Both the position numbers and the translations under genes were made by a program. Under the pieces are notes generated by a model. That model had not been told where the DNA came from. It searched no databases and was given only the letters and a program-made list of their open reading frames with translations. This document shows positions 1 to 6,905 of a DNA stretch of 8,252 bases, piece by piece (position 1 is the first letter of the stretch; the number at the start of each line of letters is the position of its first letter). The DNA comes from Chromatiales bacterium (GTDB taxonomy: Bacteria > Pseudomonadota > Gammaproteobacteria > Steroidobacterales > GCA-2729495). The stretch lies in NCBI GenBank assembly GCA_030614035.1, contig JAUWKW010000051.1, positions 1 through 8,252 on the forward strand, written 5' to 3'.

Positions 1-68
1 TGCACCGGCCCATCCGGCGTCGTGAACCGGACATTCAACGATTGAACTTCGAGTACCGCGTCAGCCAT
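1..68 (-). CDS. oppD: Oligopeptide ABC transporter ATP-binding protein OppD, N-terminal fragment (cut by window edge)
   Basis: The first 22 codons of a gene that runs off the left edge. Reading from the ATG at 68-66, the protein begins M-A-D-A-V-L-E-V-Q-S-L-N-V-R-F and continues T-T-P-D-G-P-V. This is the usual opening beta strand of OppD/DppD-type ATPases, where 'LLEVxNLxVxF' is followed by a 'TPDG' turn and then the 'AV' of the next strand. The Walker motifs lie outside the window. The start overlaps the oppC stop by one base (TGATG), which points to translational coupling and to one operon. In the family OppD pairs with OppF to hydrolyse ATP on the cytoplasmic face of the OppB-OppC channel. 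The assignment rests on the short N-terminus plus its position after oppC; DppD is the alternative, made less likely by the Opp-type neighbours. Confidence 0.8.
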   Translation of the reverse strand, partial: MADAVLEVQSLNVRFTTPDGPV

Positions 69-952
69 CAGTTGCTCCGGTCGCGCGGATCCAGTGCGTC
101 GCGCAGTCCATCGCCGATGAAATTCAGACAAAACAAGGTCGTCGCCAGGAATGCCGCCGGAAAGATCAACATCCACGGCGCGGTTTCCATTTCCTGCGCT
201 CCCTCATTCACCAGCGCACCCCAAGACGTCATCGGTTCCTGCACGCCAAGACCAAGGAAACTCAGAAACGATTCAACCAGGATTACCTGTGGGATCGTCA
301 AGGTCACATAGATGACGACGACACCGAGCAAATTTGGAACGATGTGGCGAAGCACGATCTTGACGTCTGACACGCCACCCGCGCGCGCGGCTTCCACGAA
401 TTCCTTTTCTTTGAGGCTCAAAGTCTGGCCACGAACGATTCGTGCCATGTCCAACCAGTTGATGGCGCCAATCGCGACAAAGATCAGCACGATGCTACGG
501 CCAAAAAACACCATTAGCAGAATCACGAAAAACATGAACGGCATCGCGTAGAGCACATCGACAATGCGCATCATGATGTTATCGGTACGCCCACCGATGA
601 ACCCGGCCGTTGCACCCCAGGCAATACCGATGATTAAACTCACCGCGGTCGCGACCAATCCAACCATCAGCGAGATTCGTCCGCCGTACATCGTGCGAAC
701 GAACAGGTCCCGGCCCAGTGCATCTGTGCCGAATAAATGGCCCGTCGATAGCGATGGGCCAACCGAGATCAGATCGAAGTCAGTCGCATCGAACGCATAC
801 GGGTTCAATATTGGTGCAACCACGACCAACAGCGCCCTCACAGCCAGTAACAGTGTCGCCACGAACGCTGCGCGGTTTTTCTTCAGCGTTTCCCACACGT
901 CAATCGATAGGCTGCGCCCGCGAATGTCTGAGGTTTCCGCCGTCGCGTTCAT
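68..952 (-). CDS. oppC: Oligopeptide ABC transporter permease OppC
   Basis: An inner-membrane permease subunit that pairs with OppB to form the peptide channel. From the ATG at 952 it has 294 residues, close to E. coli OppC (about 300). One membrane helix lies near residues 30-48, followed by a periplasmic loop with the conserved 'FGTDALGRDLFVR' at 74-86, and then five more hydrophobic segments over about 93-280. The EAA loop that docks the ATPases is at 184-207 (EFVEAARAGG, then IVLRHIVPN). The end 'GDGLRDALDPRDR' is typical of OppC. An in-frame ATG at 991 would add 13 residues, but it lies inside oppB and the added residues do not resemble the family, so 952 is preferred; it leaves a 4-base gap after the oppB stop. 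The ribosome binding site before 952 is weak, consistent with coupling to oppB translation. The match over the EAA loop and C-terminus makes OppC more likely than DppC. Confidence 0.93.
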   Translation of the reverse strand: MNATAETSDIRGRSLSIDVWETLKKNRAAFVATLLLAVRALLVVVAPILNPYAFDATDFDLISVGPSLSTGHLFGTDALGRDLFVRTMYGGRISLMVGLVATAVSLIIGIAWGATAGFIGGRTDNIMMRIVDVLYAMPFMFFVILLMVFFGRSIVLIFVAIGAINWLDMARIVRGQTLSLKEKEFVEAARAGGVSDVKIVLRHIVPNLLGVVVIYVTLTIPQVILVESFLSFLGLGVQEPMTSWGALVNEGAQEMETAPWMLIFPAAFLATTLFCLNFIGDGLRDALDPRDRSN

Positions 953-956
953 GGTT

Positions 957-1874
957 TCACTGGTATTGCACGCGTGGGTCGAGCCAGCCATAGACGAGGT
1001 CGACGATCAGGTTAAAGACAATAATCAAAACACCGTAGAAAACGACCACACCCATGACCAATGTGTAGTCGCGGTTTAATGCTCCCTGGATGAAAAACCG
1101 CCCAAGACCCGGTACGCCGAAGATCTGTTCGATGACAACGGAACCGGTGATGATCGCCGCCGTCGCCGGACCTAAATACGATATGACCGGCAGCAATGCC
1201 GGCTTCAATGCGTGGCGGATAATTACGGTGCGCTGCGGCAGCCCCTGTGCCCGTGCGGTGCGGATAAAATCGGCACGAAGCACTTCGATCATGCTGCCAC
1301 GGGTAAGCCGGGCGATGTAGGCAATCTGCGGCAACGCCAGCGCAATAACCGGCAACACGAAGTTGCGCCAGTCGCCCAGGCCACCGGCTGGCAGCCATTT
1401 CAGCGTCACCGCGAATAACAACACCAACAATGGTGCCATGACGAAGTTCGGGATTGATATTCCGGTCATCGCCACGGCCATCGCGGCATGGTCGGTAAAC
1501 GAATTCTGCTTCAATGCCGCGATCGTGCCAACGGCGACACCGACGAAGAATGCCAGCAGCATCGCAAAACCGCCCAGCCGCAGTGACACCGGGAAACCTG
1601 TCGCGATCAGCTCGGTGACAGTGTAGTCGCGGTACTGGAACGACGGCCCAAAATCACCTCTTAACAAACCGCCCAGATACAGTCCGAACTGTATGTACAG
1701 CGGCTCGTCGAGATTGTATGCCGCTTGCAGGTTGGCCTCGATTTCCGGAGGTATCCGCCGGTCAGTATCGAACGGCCCCCCCGGCGCGACCTTGATCAAA
1801 AAAAACGCCAAAGCGATCAAGACCAGCAGCGTTGGTATCGCGCCGAACACCCGCTTTAGTGCAAAGCGAAGCAT
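957..1874 (-). CDS. oppB: Oligopeptide ABC transporter permease OppB
   Basis: The second channel-forming permease of the peptide importer, 305 residues against about 306 in E. coli. Helix 1 spans about 10-28 (start MLRFALKRVFGAIPTLL). It is followed by a large periplasmic loop with 'DEPLYIQFGLYL' and 'RGDFGPS' (about 56-78), the usual OppB/DppB pattern. Further membrane segments lie near 98-120, 130-157, 171-188, 227-250 and 271-296. The EAA loop is at about 201-227 (ADFIRTARAQGLP, then IIRHALKPAL). The segment 'IEQIFGVPGLGRFFI' at 248-262 and the terminal 'LDPRV' are family hallmarks. The start at 1874 is backed by a Shine-Dalgarno sequence (separate entry) overlapping the oppA stop 10 bases upstream. 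It lies between oppA and oppC in the canonical order. No truncation or missing motif is seen. Confidence 0.95.
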   Translation of the reverse strand: MLRFALKRVFGAIPTLLVLIALAFFLIKVAPGGPFDTDRRIPPEIEANLQAAYNLDEPLYIQFGLYLGGLLRGDFGPSFQYRDYTVTELIATGFPVSLRLGGFAMLLAFFVGVAVGTIAALKQNSFTDHAAMAVAMTGISIPNFVMAPLLVLLFAVTLKWLPAGGLGDWRNFVLPVIALALPQIAYIARLTRGSMIEVLRADFIRTARAQGLPQRTVIIRHALKPALLPVISYLGPATAAIITGSVVIEQIFGVPGLGRFFIQGALNRDYTLVMGVVVFYGVLIIVFNLIVDLVYGWLDPRVQYQ

Positions 1875-1882
1875 GCATCGAG

Positions 1883-1886
1883 CCTC
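1883..1886 (-). promoter_or_regulatory. Shine-Dalgarno sequence of oppB, overlapping the oppA stop
   Basis: On the minus strand GAGG at 1886-1883 begins inside the oppA TGA (1887-1885) and lies 8 bases before the oppB ATG (1874-1872). This is good spacing and fixes the oppB start. A second ATG at 1878-1876 is only 4 bases away and in another frame, so it is not used for OppB. The arrangement suggests that ribosomes ending oppA can restart on oppB. Confidence 0.65.
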
Positions 1887-3534
1887 AGTGCTTCAGTATG
1901 TGGAAATTCTTCGTGTAGTGATGATCCATGATATTGGGCTTGAAACCGCCAACCCAGGGTTTGATCAGGTGTTTGCTGACGTAGAAATAGATCGGGATAA
2001 TCGGCTGCTCTTCGAGCATCAACCGCTCGGCTGCTTCCATCAATTCAGCACGTTGCTGCATATCGGGCTCGACCGCTGCCCGATCGAGCAAGGCATCGTA
2101 TTCATCGTTTGCAAATCCGGAATCATTCTGCTCATTATCCGACGCGAACAATTGTGTGAAACTATAGGCATCATTGTAATCGCCTATCCAGCCATTGCGA
2201 GCGACACCGGGCATCGTTTTCTGTTTTCGCGTCTCGAGAAACACCTTCCACTCCTGGTTTAATAACTTCGTCTCGACACCAAGCACTTGTTTCCACATCG
2301 AGGCAATGGCAATCGCTATACGCTTATGATTTTCACTGGTGTTATATAAGATCTGGATTGTCAGCGGGTTGGCTTCGGAATGGCCGCTTTCTTTGAACAA
2401 GCGCCGCGCCTCGGTATTGCGCCTTTCTTGCGTCCAGCCGGCCCAGTCGGGTGGCTGCTGAGTGTAACCGGTTACCCGCGGCGTCCAGCTGTAGGCTGGA
2501 ATTTCACCGGAGCCAGTAATCTTTTCGGTCAGCACGTCGCGGTCGATCGCCAGCGCCAATGCGCGCCGGAGTTTCGGCGCACCGGCGAATGGCGGCAACG
2601 TAAGGTTCAGACTGTAGTAATAACTACCGAGATACGGACTGATGTATAGCTGATCAGCTATGTTTTCGCGGATCCAGGCGATCTGTTTGAACGGGAGGTC
2701 CTGCGTGAAATCCAGTTCGTCGGCACGGTAGCGTTTGAGCATCGCGTCCTGATTTTCGATCGGAAAGTAGTTGACCTCATCGATAACCGTATTCTCATCG
2801 TCCCAATACTTTTCGCTTCTAAGCAGGCGAATGTGCGACTGCACGACCCATTCGTCGAGTCTGTAGGCCCCGTTGCCAACCAACTGCCCGGCCCGCGCAA
2901 ACCGGTTGCCAAACTTCTCCACACTAGGCCGGTGCACCGCGTACGTTGTCGAGTGTGTCAATAAGCCGAGGAAATACGGCGTCGGTCCGATCAGTCGAAT
3001 CTCGAGCGTCCGGTCGTCAAGCGCCGTGACGCCGAGTTGCTCCGGAGATAGCTCACCCTTGACGATTTGCTCCGCATTGACAATTGGGAACAGGATGCTT
3101 GAGTACTGCGATAACGTGGCCGGGTCAACGCTGCGCTGGATCCCGTACGCGAAATCCGCAGCCGTAACCGGATCGCCATTTGACCAGCGCCCGTCTGCGC
3201 GCAGCGTGAACGTGTAGACGGTTCCGTCGTCGTTGATCTGCCACGTTTCAGCGGCACCGGGAATCAAACTTCCGTCGGGTGCCTCGCTGACCAGGCCCTC
3301 GAACAGGTCGCGCAGAATATTCGACGCCGGCACTCCTTCGGCCCGGTGCGGATCAAGCGTCTGTGGCTCCGCCCCGTTGTTCTTATTCAGGATCTGTTCC
3401 GCAGCCAACTCGGTACCCGATGCACCACCGACGGGTATGGTGCGCCCGGGGTCCGGCGCGCTGCAGGCACCTAAGAGCGTCGCTGCCCCTGCGACGAATA
3501 CCAGTCTGAGTCGGTTCGTGACGCGCGCGCGCAC
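1885..3534 (-). CDS. oppA: Oligopeptide-binding lipoprotein OppA
   Basis: The substrate-binding subunit of the importer, SBP family 5, 549 residues against 543 in E. coli OppA. The N-terminus is a lipoprotein signal: basic residues, a hydrophobic core from about 9 to 21, then the lipobox Leu21-Gly22-Ala23-Cys24 with Ser25 next. Family signatures include 'EPQTLDPHRAEG' at 56-67, 'NGAYRLDEWVVQ' at 221-232, 'WIGDYNDAYSF' at 449-459 and a C-terminus 'KPWVGG ... YTKNF.I.KH' nearly as in E. coli. By alignment by eye, Asp452 in the DYN motif matches the E. coli OppA aspartate that binds the peptide amino terminus, so oligopeptide binding is retained (inference). The start is GTG; a stop 15 bases upstream in frame (3549-3547) excludes a longer protein. 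E. coli OppA is a soluble periplasmic protein, so lipid anchoring is a difference. MppA-like murein peptide binding cannot be excluded. Confidence 0.93.
   Translation of the reverse strand: MRARVTNRLRLVFVAGAATLLGACSAPDPGRTIPVGGASGTELAAEQILNKNNGAEPQTLDPHRAEGVPASNILRDLFEGLVSEAPDGSLIPGAAETWQINDDGTVYTFTLRADGRWSNGDPVTAADFAYGIQRSVDPATLSQYSSILFPIVNAEQIVKGELSPEQLGVTALDDRTLEIRLIGPTPYFLGLLTHSTTYAVHRPSVEKFGNRFARAGQLVGNGAYRLDEWVVQSHIRLLRSEKYWDDENTVIDEVNYFPIENQDAMLKRYRADELDFTQDLPFKQIAWIRENIADQLYISPYLGSYYYSLNLTLPPFAGAPKLRRALALAIDRDVLTEKITGSGEIPAYSWTPRVTGYTQQPPDWAGWTQERRNTEARRLFKESGHSEANPLTIQILYNTSENHKRIAIAIASMWKQVLGVETKLLNQEWKVFLETRKQKTMPGVARNGWIGDYNDAYSFTQLFASDNEQNDSGFANDEYDALLDRAAVEPDMQQRAELMEAAERLMLEEQPIIPIYFYVSKHLIKPWVGGFKPNIMDHHYTKNFHILKH
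3522..3532. repeat. Alternating CG dinucleotide tract at the oppA start codon
   Basis: Eleven bases of unbroken alternating C and G, within a 14-base alternating purine-pyrimidine run (3521-3534), begin in the oppA GTG and encode Arg-Ala-Arg. It is a short simple repeat in a place where a 2-base slip would frameshift the lipoprotein signal. With five and a half units it is short for classical phase variation. Confidence 0.6.
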
Positions 3535-3549
3535 CTCAGGCGCTCTTCA
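3535..3549 (-). promoter_or_regulatory. mnmG stop / oppA GTG start junction with weak Shine-Dalgarno
   Basis: On the minus strand the mnmG TGA (3538-3536) is followed by one G and then the oppA GTG (3534-3532). The only plausible ribosome binding site is GAAGAG at 3548-3543, inside the last mnmG codons and 8 bases before the GTG. An in-frame stop at 3549-3547 limits where oppA can start. The layout suggests that oppA translation depends on ribosomes arriving from mnmG. I saw no clear promoter in the preceding 80 bases. Confidence 0.5.
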
Positions 3550-5422
3550 GCTGCCGCTTTTTCAGATGAACCAGCAGTAAAGAAATAGCGGCCGGCGTCA
3601 TGCCGGGAATTCGCGCCGCCTGCGCCACGGTAAGCGGCCGTATTTCGATCAGTTTTTGCTTGATTTCACTCGACACGCCACGCAACCGCGAATAGTCGAG
3701 GTCGTCACCAAGTGGTGTTGCTGCGTGTCGCCGATTGCGCGCGATTTCCTGCTCCTGTCGCTTCAGATAGCCCGCATAGCGGGCCTGAATCTCTACCTGC
3801 TGGTTGATCTGCGCGGTTAGTTCCGGGGTTTCACCCGGCAACACTGTGCGCGGTCCAACGCCGTCGATCTCCGTCAAACGTTCGTATCCGACTTCCGGGC
3901 GGCGAAGAATGTCCGCTGCCCGCCGGTTTGTATCGCTGCTCGAATCGCCCGGTAGCGCACTTGCACGAACCAGAATACTGGCAAGTCGCTGTTGCTCCCG
4001 TTCAATTTGCTCACGCTTGAGTTCAAACAATTTCCAACGATGATCATCGACGAGACCGAATTCCCGAGCAATTGGTGTGAGCCTCAGATCTGCGTTGTCC
4101 TCGCGCAGTAACAGCCGGTACTCAGCGCGGCTGGTAAACATCCGGTAAGGCTCGCTGGTGCCTCGGTTAACCAGATCGTCAACGAGCACACCCATATAGC
4201 CCTGATCCCGGCCCGGGCACCATCCTTCGTCGCCGCGCCACGCCAGAGCCGCATTGACTCCGGCCAGTAACCCCTGGGCTGCCGCCTCTTCGTAACCGGT
4301 AGTGCCGTTAATCTGGCCAGCGAAATAAAGACCCGAAATCGTTTTAGTCTCCAATGTGGGCTGTAAGTCGCGCGGATCAAAGTAATCGTATTCAATTGCA
4401 TACCCCGGCCGCGTGATATGTGCGCGCTCAAGGCCCGGAATCGTGTGCAGAAATTTCAGTTGGATTTCGACTGGCAAACTTGTGGAAATGCCGTTCGGAT
4501 AAATTTCGGTGGTCGTCAAGCCCTCCGGCTCGATAAATATCTGGTGGCTGCTGCGATCGGCAAAGCGCACAATCTTGTCTTCGATCGACGGACAATAGCG
4601 CGGCCCTACACCCTCGATCGCGCCCGTATACATTGGTGACTGGTCCAGCCCGGCACGGATGATTTCGTGTGTCGCCTCGGTCGTGTGCGTGATGTGGCAA
4701 TCAACCTGGCGCGGGTGCTCGCTGCGGCTGCCAATAAACGAAAACACTGGCGCCGGCACATCACCAGGCTGTACCTGCATGCTGTCGAAATTTACGGTAC
4801 CGCCATCGATGCGGGGCGGTGTACCGGTTTTCAGCCGGCCAACACGTTGGACAAGTTCGCGCAATCGCTCGGCCAATGCGATCGAAGCCGGATCACCGGC
4901 GCGTCCGCCCGTCGACTGGTCCTGGCCGACATGAATACGTCCGCCGAGAAACGTCCCGACGGTGAGCACGACGACTGGCGCGTGAACCCTAAGCCCTGTT
5001 TGTGTAACGACACCAGCGACACGACCGTTTTTCACGATCAGGTCGTCGACGCTCTGCTGGAACAAGGCCAGTCCCTGCTGGCCTTCGACTGCTGTCCGAA
5101 CTGCCTGACGGTATAAAACGCGGTCGGCCTGCGCGCGCGTTGCCCGGACCGCCGGGCCCTTACGGGAGTTCAGCGTACGAAAATGAATGCCGGCCCGATC
5201 TGCAGCCCGCGCCATGACGCCACCCATTGCATCGACTTCACGCGCCAGGTGGCCTTTGCCGATACCGCCGATCGCTGGATTGCAGCTCATCTGCCCTACC
5301 GTTTCGATGTTATGCGTCAACAGAGCCGTGCGCGCACCCATGCGGGCCGACGCACAGGCGGCCTCGGTCCCGGCGTGGCCGCCGCCGATGACAATGACGT
5401 CAAATGTTGCTGGATTAGACAT
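3536..5422 (-). CDS. mnmG: tRNA uridine-5-carboxymethylaminomethyl modification enzyme MnmG (GidA)
   Basis: The FAD- and NADH-dependent partner of MnmE, which installs (carboxymethyl)aminomethyl groups at C5 of wobble uridine 34 in tRNAs reading split codon boxes. From the ATG at 5422 it has 628 residues, against 629 in E. coli. The dinucleotide-binding loop 'GGGHAG' is at 13-18 and '[15 protein letters not shown]' at 43-57. Cys47 and Cys277 (in RYCPSIEDK), the two conserved cysteines of the E. coli enzyme, keep the same numbers. Also present are '[10 protein letters not shown]' near 198-207, 'GYAIEYD.FDPRDL', the FAD motif '[21 protein letters not shown]', and a helical C-terminus with '[10 protein letters not shown]' and '[12 protein letters not shown]', the part that contacts MnmE and tRNA. 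The frame stays open upstream to an ATG at 5533, but the added 37 residues match nothing in the family. It is first in its apparent operon, followed directly by oppA rather than rsmG. Confidence 0.97.
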   Translation of the reverse strand: MSNPATFDVIVIGGGHAGTEAACASARMGARTALLTHNIETVGQMSCNPAIGGIGKGHLAREVDAMGGVMARAADRAGIHFRTLNSRKGPAVRATRAQADRVLYRQAVRTAVEGQQGLALFQQSVDDLIVKNGRVAGVVTQTGLRVHAPVVVLTVGTFLGGRIHVGQDQSTGGRAGDPASIALAERLRELVQRVGRLKTGTPPRIDGGTVNFDSMQVQPGDVPAPVFSFIGSRSEHPRQVDCHITHTTEATHEIIRAGLDQSPMYTGAIEGVGPRYCPSIEDKIVRFADRSSHQIFIEPEGLTTTEIYPNGISTSLPVEIQLKFLHTIPGLERAHITRPGYAIEYDYFDPRDLQPTLETKTISGLYFAGQINGTTGYEEAAAQGLLAGVNAALAWRGDEGWCPGRDQGYMGVLVDDLVNRGTSEPYRMFTSRAEYRLLLREDNADLRLTPIAREFGLVDDHRWKLFELKREQIEREQQRLASILVRASALPGDSSSDTNRRAADILRRPEVGYERLTEIDGVGPRTVLPGETPELTAQINQQVEIQARYAGYLKRQEQEIARNRRHAATPLGDDLDYSRLRGVSSEIKQKLIEIRPLTVAQAARIPGMTPAAISLLLVHLKKRQLKSA

Positions 5423-5434
5423 GGTCAATTCAGA

Positions 5435-5451
5435 GCCGCATTTCCGGCGGC
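5435..5451 (-). repeat. Small hairpin in the mnmG leader
   Basis: The arms GCCGC (5451-5447) and GCGGC (5439-5435) on the minus strand enclose a 7-base loop, 12 bases before the mnmG ATG. If transcription begins upstream of 5451, the RNA could fold close to the ribosome binding region, where no good Shine-Dalgarno is seen. With only five pairs it may be chance. Confidence 0.3.
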
Positions 5452-5453
5452 AC

Positions 5454-5459
5454 ATTCTA
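5454..5459 (-). promoter_or_regulatory. Candidate -10 element of the mnmG promoter
   Basis: TAGAAT on the minus strand matches the sigma-70 -10 consensus TATAAT at five of six bases. It would start RNA near 5447, about 25 bases before the mnmG ATG. At 16-18 bases upstream I find no -35 hexamer; that place is taken by one arm of the dyad at 5475-5499. This is a pattern judgement by eye. Confidence 0.35.
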
Positions 5460-5474
5460 CCCTTCGGGCTGACA

Positions 5475-5499
5475 GACGTCGCCTGTTCAGGCGTTCGTC
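5475..5499. repeat. Imperfect inverted repeat upstream of mnmG, possible operator
   Basis: The core CGCCTGTTCAGGCG (5480-5493) is a perfect 6-base inverted repeat around TT. It extends outwards through GACG (5475-5478) and CGTC (5496-5499), separated from the core by one and two unpaired bases. The centre lies about 40 bases before the predicted mnmG start of transcription, a usual place for an activator that replaces the -35 contact. It could also fold as RNA. I do not recognise the motif as that of a known regulator. Confidence 0.45.
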
Positions 5500-5661
5500 G
5501 CGGGGCCCAATCTGGCCGCGCGCTGCCCCGCAAATACCGGTAGAGGTCCGAGTTGCGGCGGCGCTAAAGCGGCTCCCATCAAGCGATTTGACGTAATGCT
5601 GCGACGCTTTCACGGACAGCGATAGACCATTTTGCGAGCATGTGCACACCGGACTATCCGC

Positions 5662-5690
5662 TTGCTCACATGGGCTAGCGACAGTAATAG
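5662..5690 (+). promoter_or_regulatory. Weak promoter candidate for the GGDEF gene
   Basis: TTGCTC (5662-5667) and TAATAG (5685-5690) are separated by exactly 17 bases, each matching the sigma-70 consensus at only three of six positions. The predicted RNA start would lie about a dozen bases before the ATG at 5709, leaving almost no leader, and no Shine-Dalgarno is visible there. It is the best candidate seen in this stretch, but weak. Confidence 0.2.
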
Positions 5691-5708
5691 ATAACGTTCT
5701 CGTTCGCC

Positions 5709-6905
5709 ATGGATACGCACAATCTTCCAGAAATTCCGCATCCCAACGGTTCCATGCCGGACTCTGAAACGTCGACGCTGTCGCTTCCGTCACATTCGCT
5801 GACGCTACCGTGGCTGTATCTGCTGTGGACCGGTCTCGTCTGGATCAGTGCGTATTTCGACCAGTCATATATCAGCAGCGACGGCGTCGCGATATTGCTC
5901 GGCGGCGTAGCCACCACTAACGCTTTTTTCCTCGGCCTGGCCCGGGGACTTTCCCGACAAACCTTCAGCGAAGACGATATCGCGGTGGCACAGAGCACCA
6001 TAGCGATTGCCTGGATCGCCGCCTACACGTTTTTTAGCGTTAAGTCCGGCGAACTGGTGTTGGGTATGTACATGACCGTGATGACATTTGCCATTTTTCG
6101 GCTGGACACCTGGGCATTCCTTAAAATCTCAATTTTTGCCGGTCTGAGTTACACGATTGCAGTGGGCTTGCAGTGGACCGCCAACCCGCTGATTGTCGAT
6201 CTTTGGCAGTCCGCGTTCAGATTACTGCTGTTGCAGGCCGTCATGGTTTGGGGCCTGATCTACGCTCGCCAACTGCGCGAGTTACGGAACCAACTACAGT
6301 TTCGCAATGAAGAACTGCAATCGATGATCGCGAGAGTTTCCAAGATCGCTGGGCAGGATCACCTGACCAAGTCGTTCAATCGTCGCTATATTATGGAAGC
6401 GCTGGGACGCGAAAAGGCGCGTTCGGATCGCACCGGTAAAACATTTTCTGTCGCTATCTTCGACCTGGATCATTTCAAATCCGTCAATGACAAGTACGGG
6501 CACTTGATCGGTGACCAGATTCTGCTTGAGTTCGCAAAGCGCGTTAAAGGCGAGTTTCGCGGCATGGATACAGTCGATCCGGCTGAATTCAAGCGGTCGT
6601 TCGGACGCTTCGGTGGCGAGGAGTTCATTGCCGTATTGCCCACGACTGATCTTCAGGGCGCATTCCAGTGTGCCGATCGGATCCGTATATCAATCAGCGA
6701 GCGACAGTTCATCGACCTGATGACAATCACGGTCTCTGCCGGTGTAGCTCAATACCGTGCGGGCGAGACAATACCCGAAATCCTGACCCGGGCCGACCAG
6801 GCCTTGTACGGTGCCAAACAGAATGGCCGCGACCAGGTGCAACGTGCTGGCCTCGATCTCATCGATGACTCGCACACTGTGCCGAATCTCAGGATTCTGG
6901 GTTAG
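5709..6905 (+). CDS. Membrane-anchored GGDEF protein, probable diguanylate cyclase
   Basis: Predicted to make the second messenger cyclic di-GMP from two GTP. The 398 residues divide into a polar N-terminus (1-32), about six hydrophobic segments (near 33-50, 57-80, 92-110, 115-132, 136-155, 166-185), a short charged helical linker (187-215, likely coiled coil) and a C-terminal GGDEF domain (about 216-378). The domain begins with 'DHLTKSFNRRY', carries 'FDLDHFKSVNDKYGH' at 251-265 with metal ligand Asp252 and guanine-binding Asn260, has the signature GGEEF at 302-306, and ends with 'SAGVA' and 'RADQALYGAKQNGRD'. The catalytic residues look intact. The usual inhibitory RxxD five residues before the signature is not in place: a nine-residue stretch (290-298) sits between Arg284-x-x-Asp287 and the signature. 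I cannot assign the membrane part to a named sensor family. There is no EAL domain. An in-frame stop at 5688-5690 and the next ATG at 5754 bracket the start. It is transcribed away from mnmG and towards mnmE. Confidence 0.92.
   Translation: MDTHNLPEIPHPNGSMPDSETSTLSLPSHSLTLPWLYLLWTGLVWISAYFDQSYISSDGVAILLGGVATTNAFFLGLARGLSRQTFSEDDIAVAQSTIAIAWIAAYTFFSVKSGELVLGMYMTVMTFAIFRLDTWAFLKISIFAGLSYTIAVGLQWTANPLIVDLWQSAFRLLLLQAVMVWGLIYARQLRELRNQLQFRNEELQSMIARVSKIAGQDHLTKSFNRRYIMEALGREKARSDRTGKTFSVAIFDLDHFKSVNDKYGHLIGDQILLEFAKRVKGEFRGMDTVDPAEFKRSFGRFGGEEFIAVLPTTDLQGAFQCADRIRISISERQFIDLMTITVSAGVAQYRAGETIPEILTRADQALYGAKQNGRDQVQRAGLDLIDDSHTVPNLRILG

Larger units (their letters stand above)
5423..5708. other. 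Divergent intergenic region between mnmG and the GGDEF gene
   Basis: These 286 bases separate the outward-facing starts of mnmG (left) and the cyclase gene (right). They hold a 25-base imperfect dyad (5475-5499), a -10 element for mnmG (5459-5454), a small hairpin next to it (5435-5451) and a weak plus-strand promoter candidate (5662-5690). The 8-base palindrome TGTGCACA lies at 5641-5648. A minus-strand reading frame crosses the region but resembles no family and runs into the cyclase gene, so I do not call it. I saw no DnaA boxes or AT-rich segment to suggest a replication origin, although mnmG is often near one. Confidence 0.6.

Noticed and set aside
953..991. Longer oppC beginning at the ATG at 991
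   Set aside because: The added 13 residues lie inside the oppB frame and do not resemble OppC; the start at 952 gives the family length.
564..1079. Plus-strand open frame of 171 codons opposite oppC and oppB
   Set aside because: Shadow of conserved coding sequence; low-complexity translation without motifs.
1693..2262. Plus-strand open frame of 189 codons opposite oppA and oppB
   Set aside because: It is antisense to two strongly supported genes, and its translation shows no family signature.
5423..5533. Longer MnmG beginning at the ATG at 5533
   Set aside because: The extra 37 residues match no MnmG, cover the promoter and dyad, and the protein from 5422 already has the standard length and cysteine numbering.
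5588..5593. TTGACG as a -35 element for the GGDEF gene
   Set aside because: No -10-like sequence occurs 15-19 bases downstream.
5423..5708. Replication origin next to mnmG (gidA)
   Set aside because: No DnaA boxes, AT-rich stretch or repeated 9-mers were seen; proximity to mnmG alone is not evidence.
5425..5793. Minus-strand open frame of about 122 codons across the intergenic region
   Set aside because: It overlaps the start of the GGDEF gene antisense, has no recognisable domain or ribosome binding site, and its composition is that of a chance frame in GC-rich DNA.
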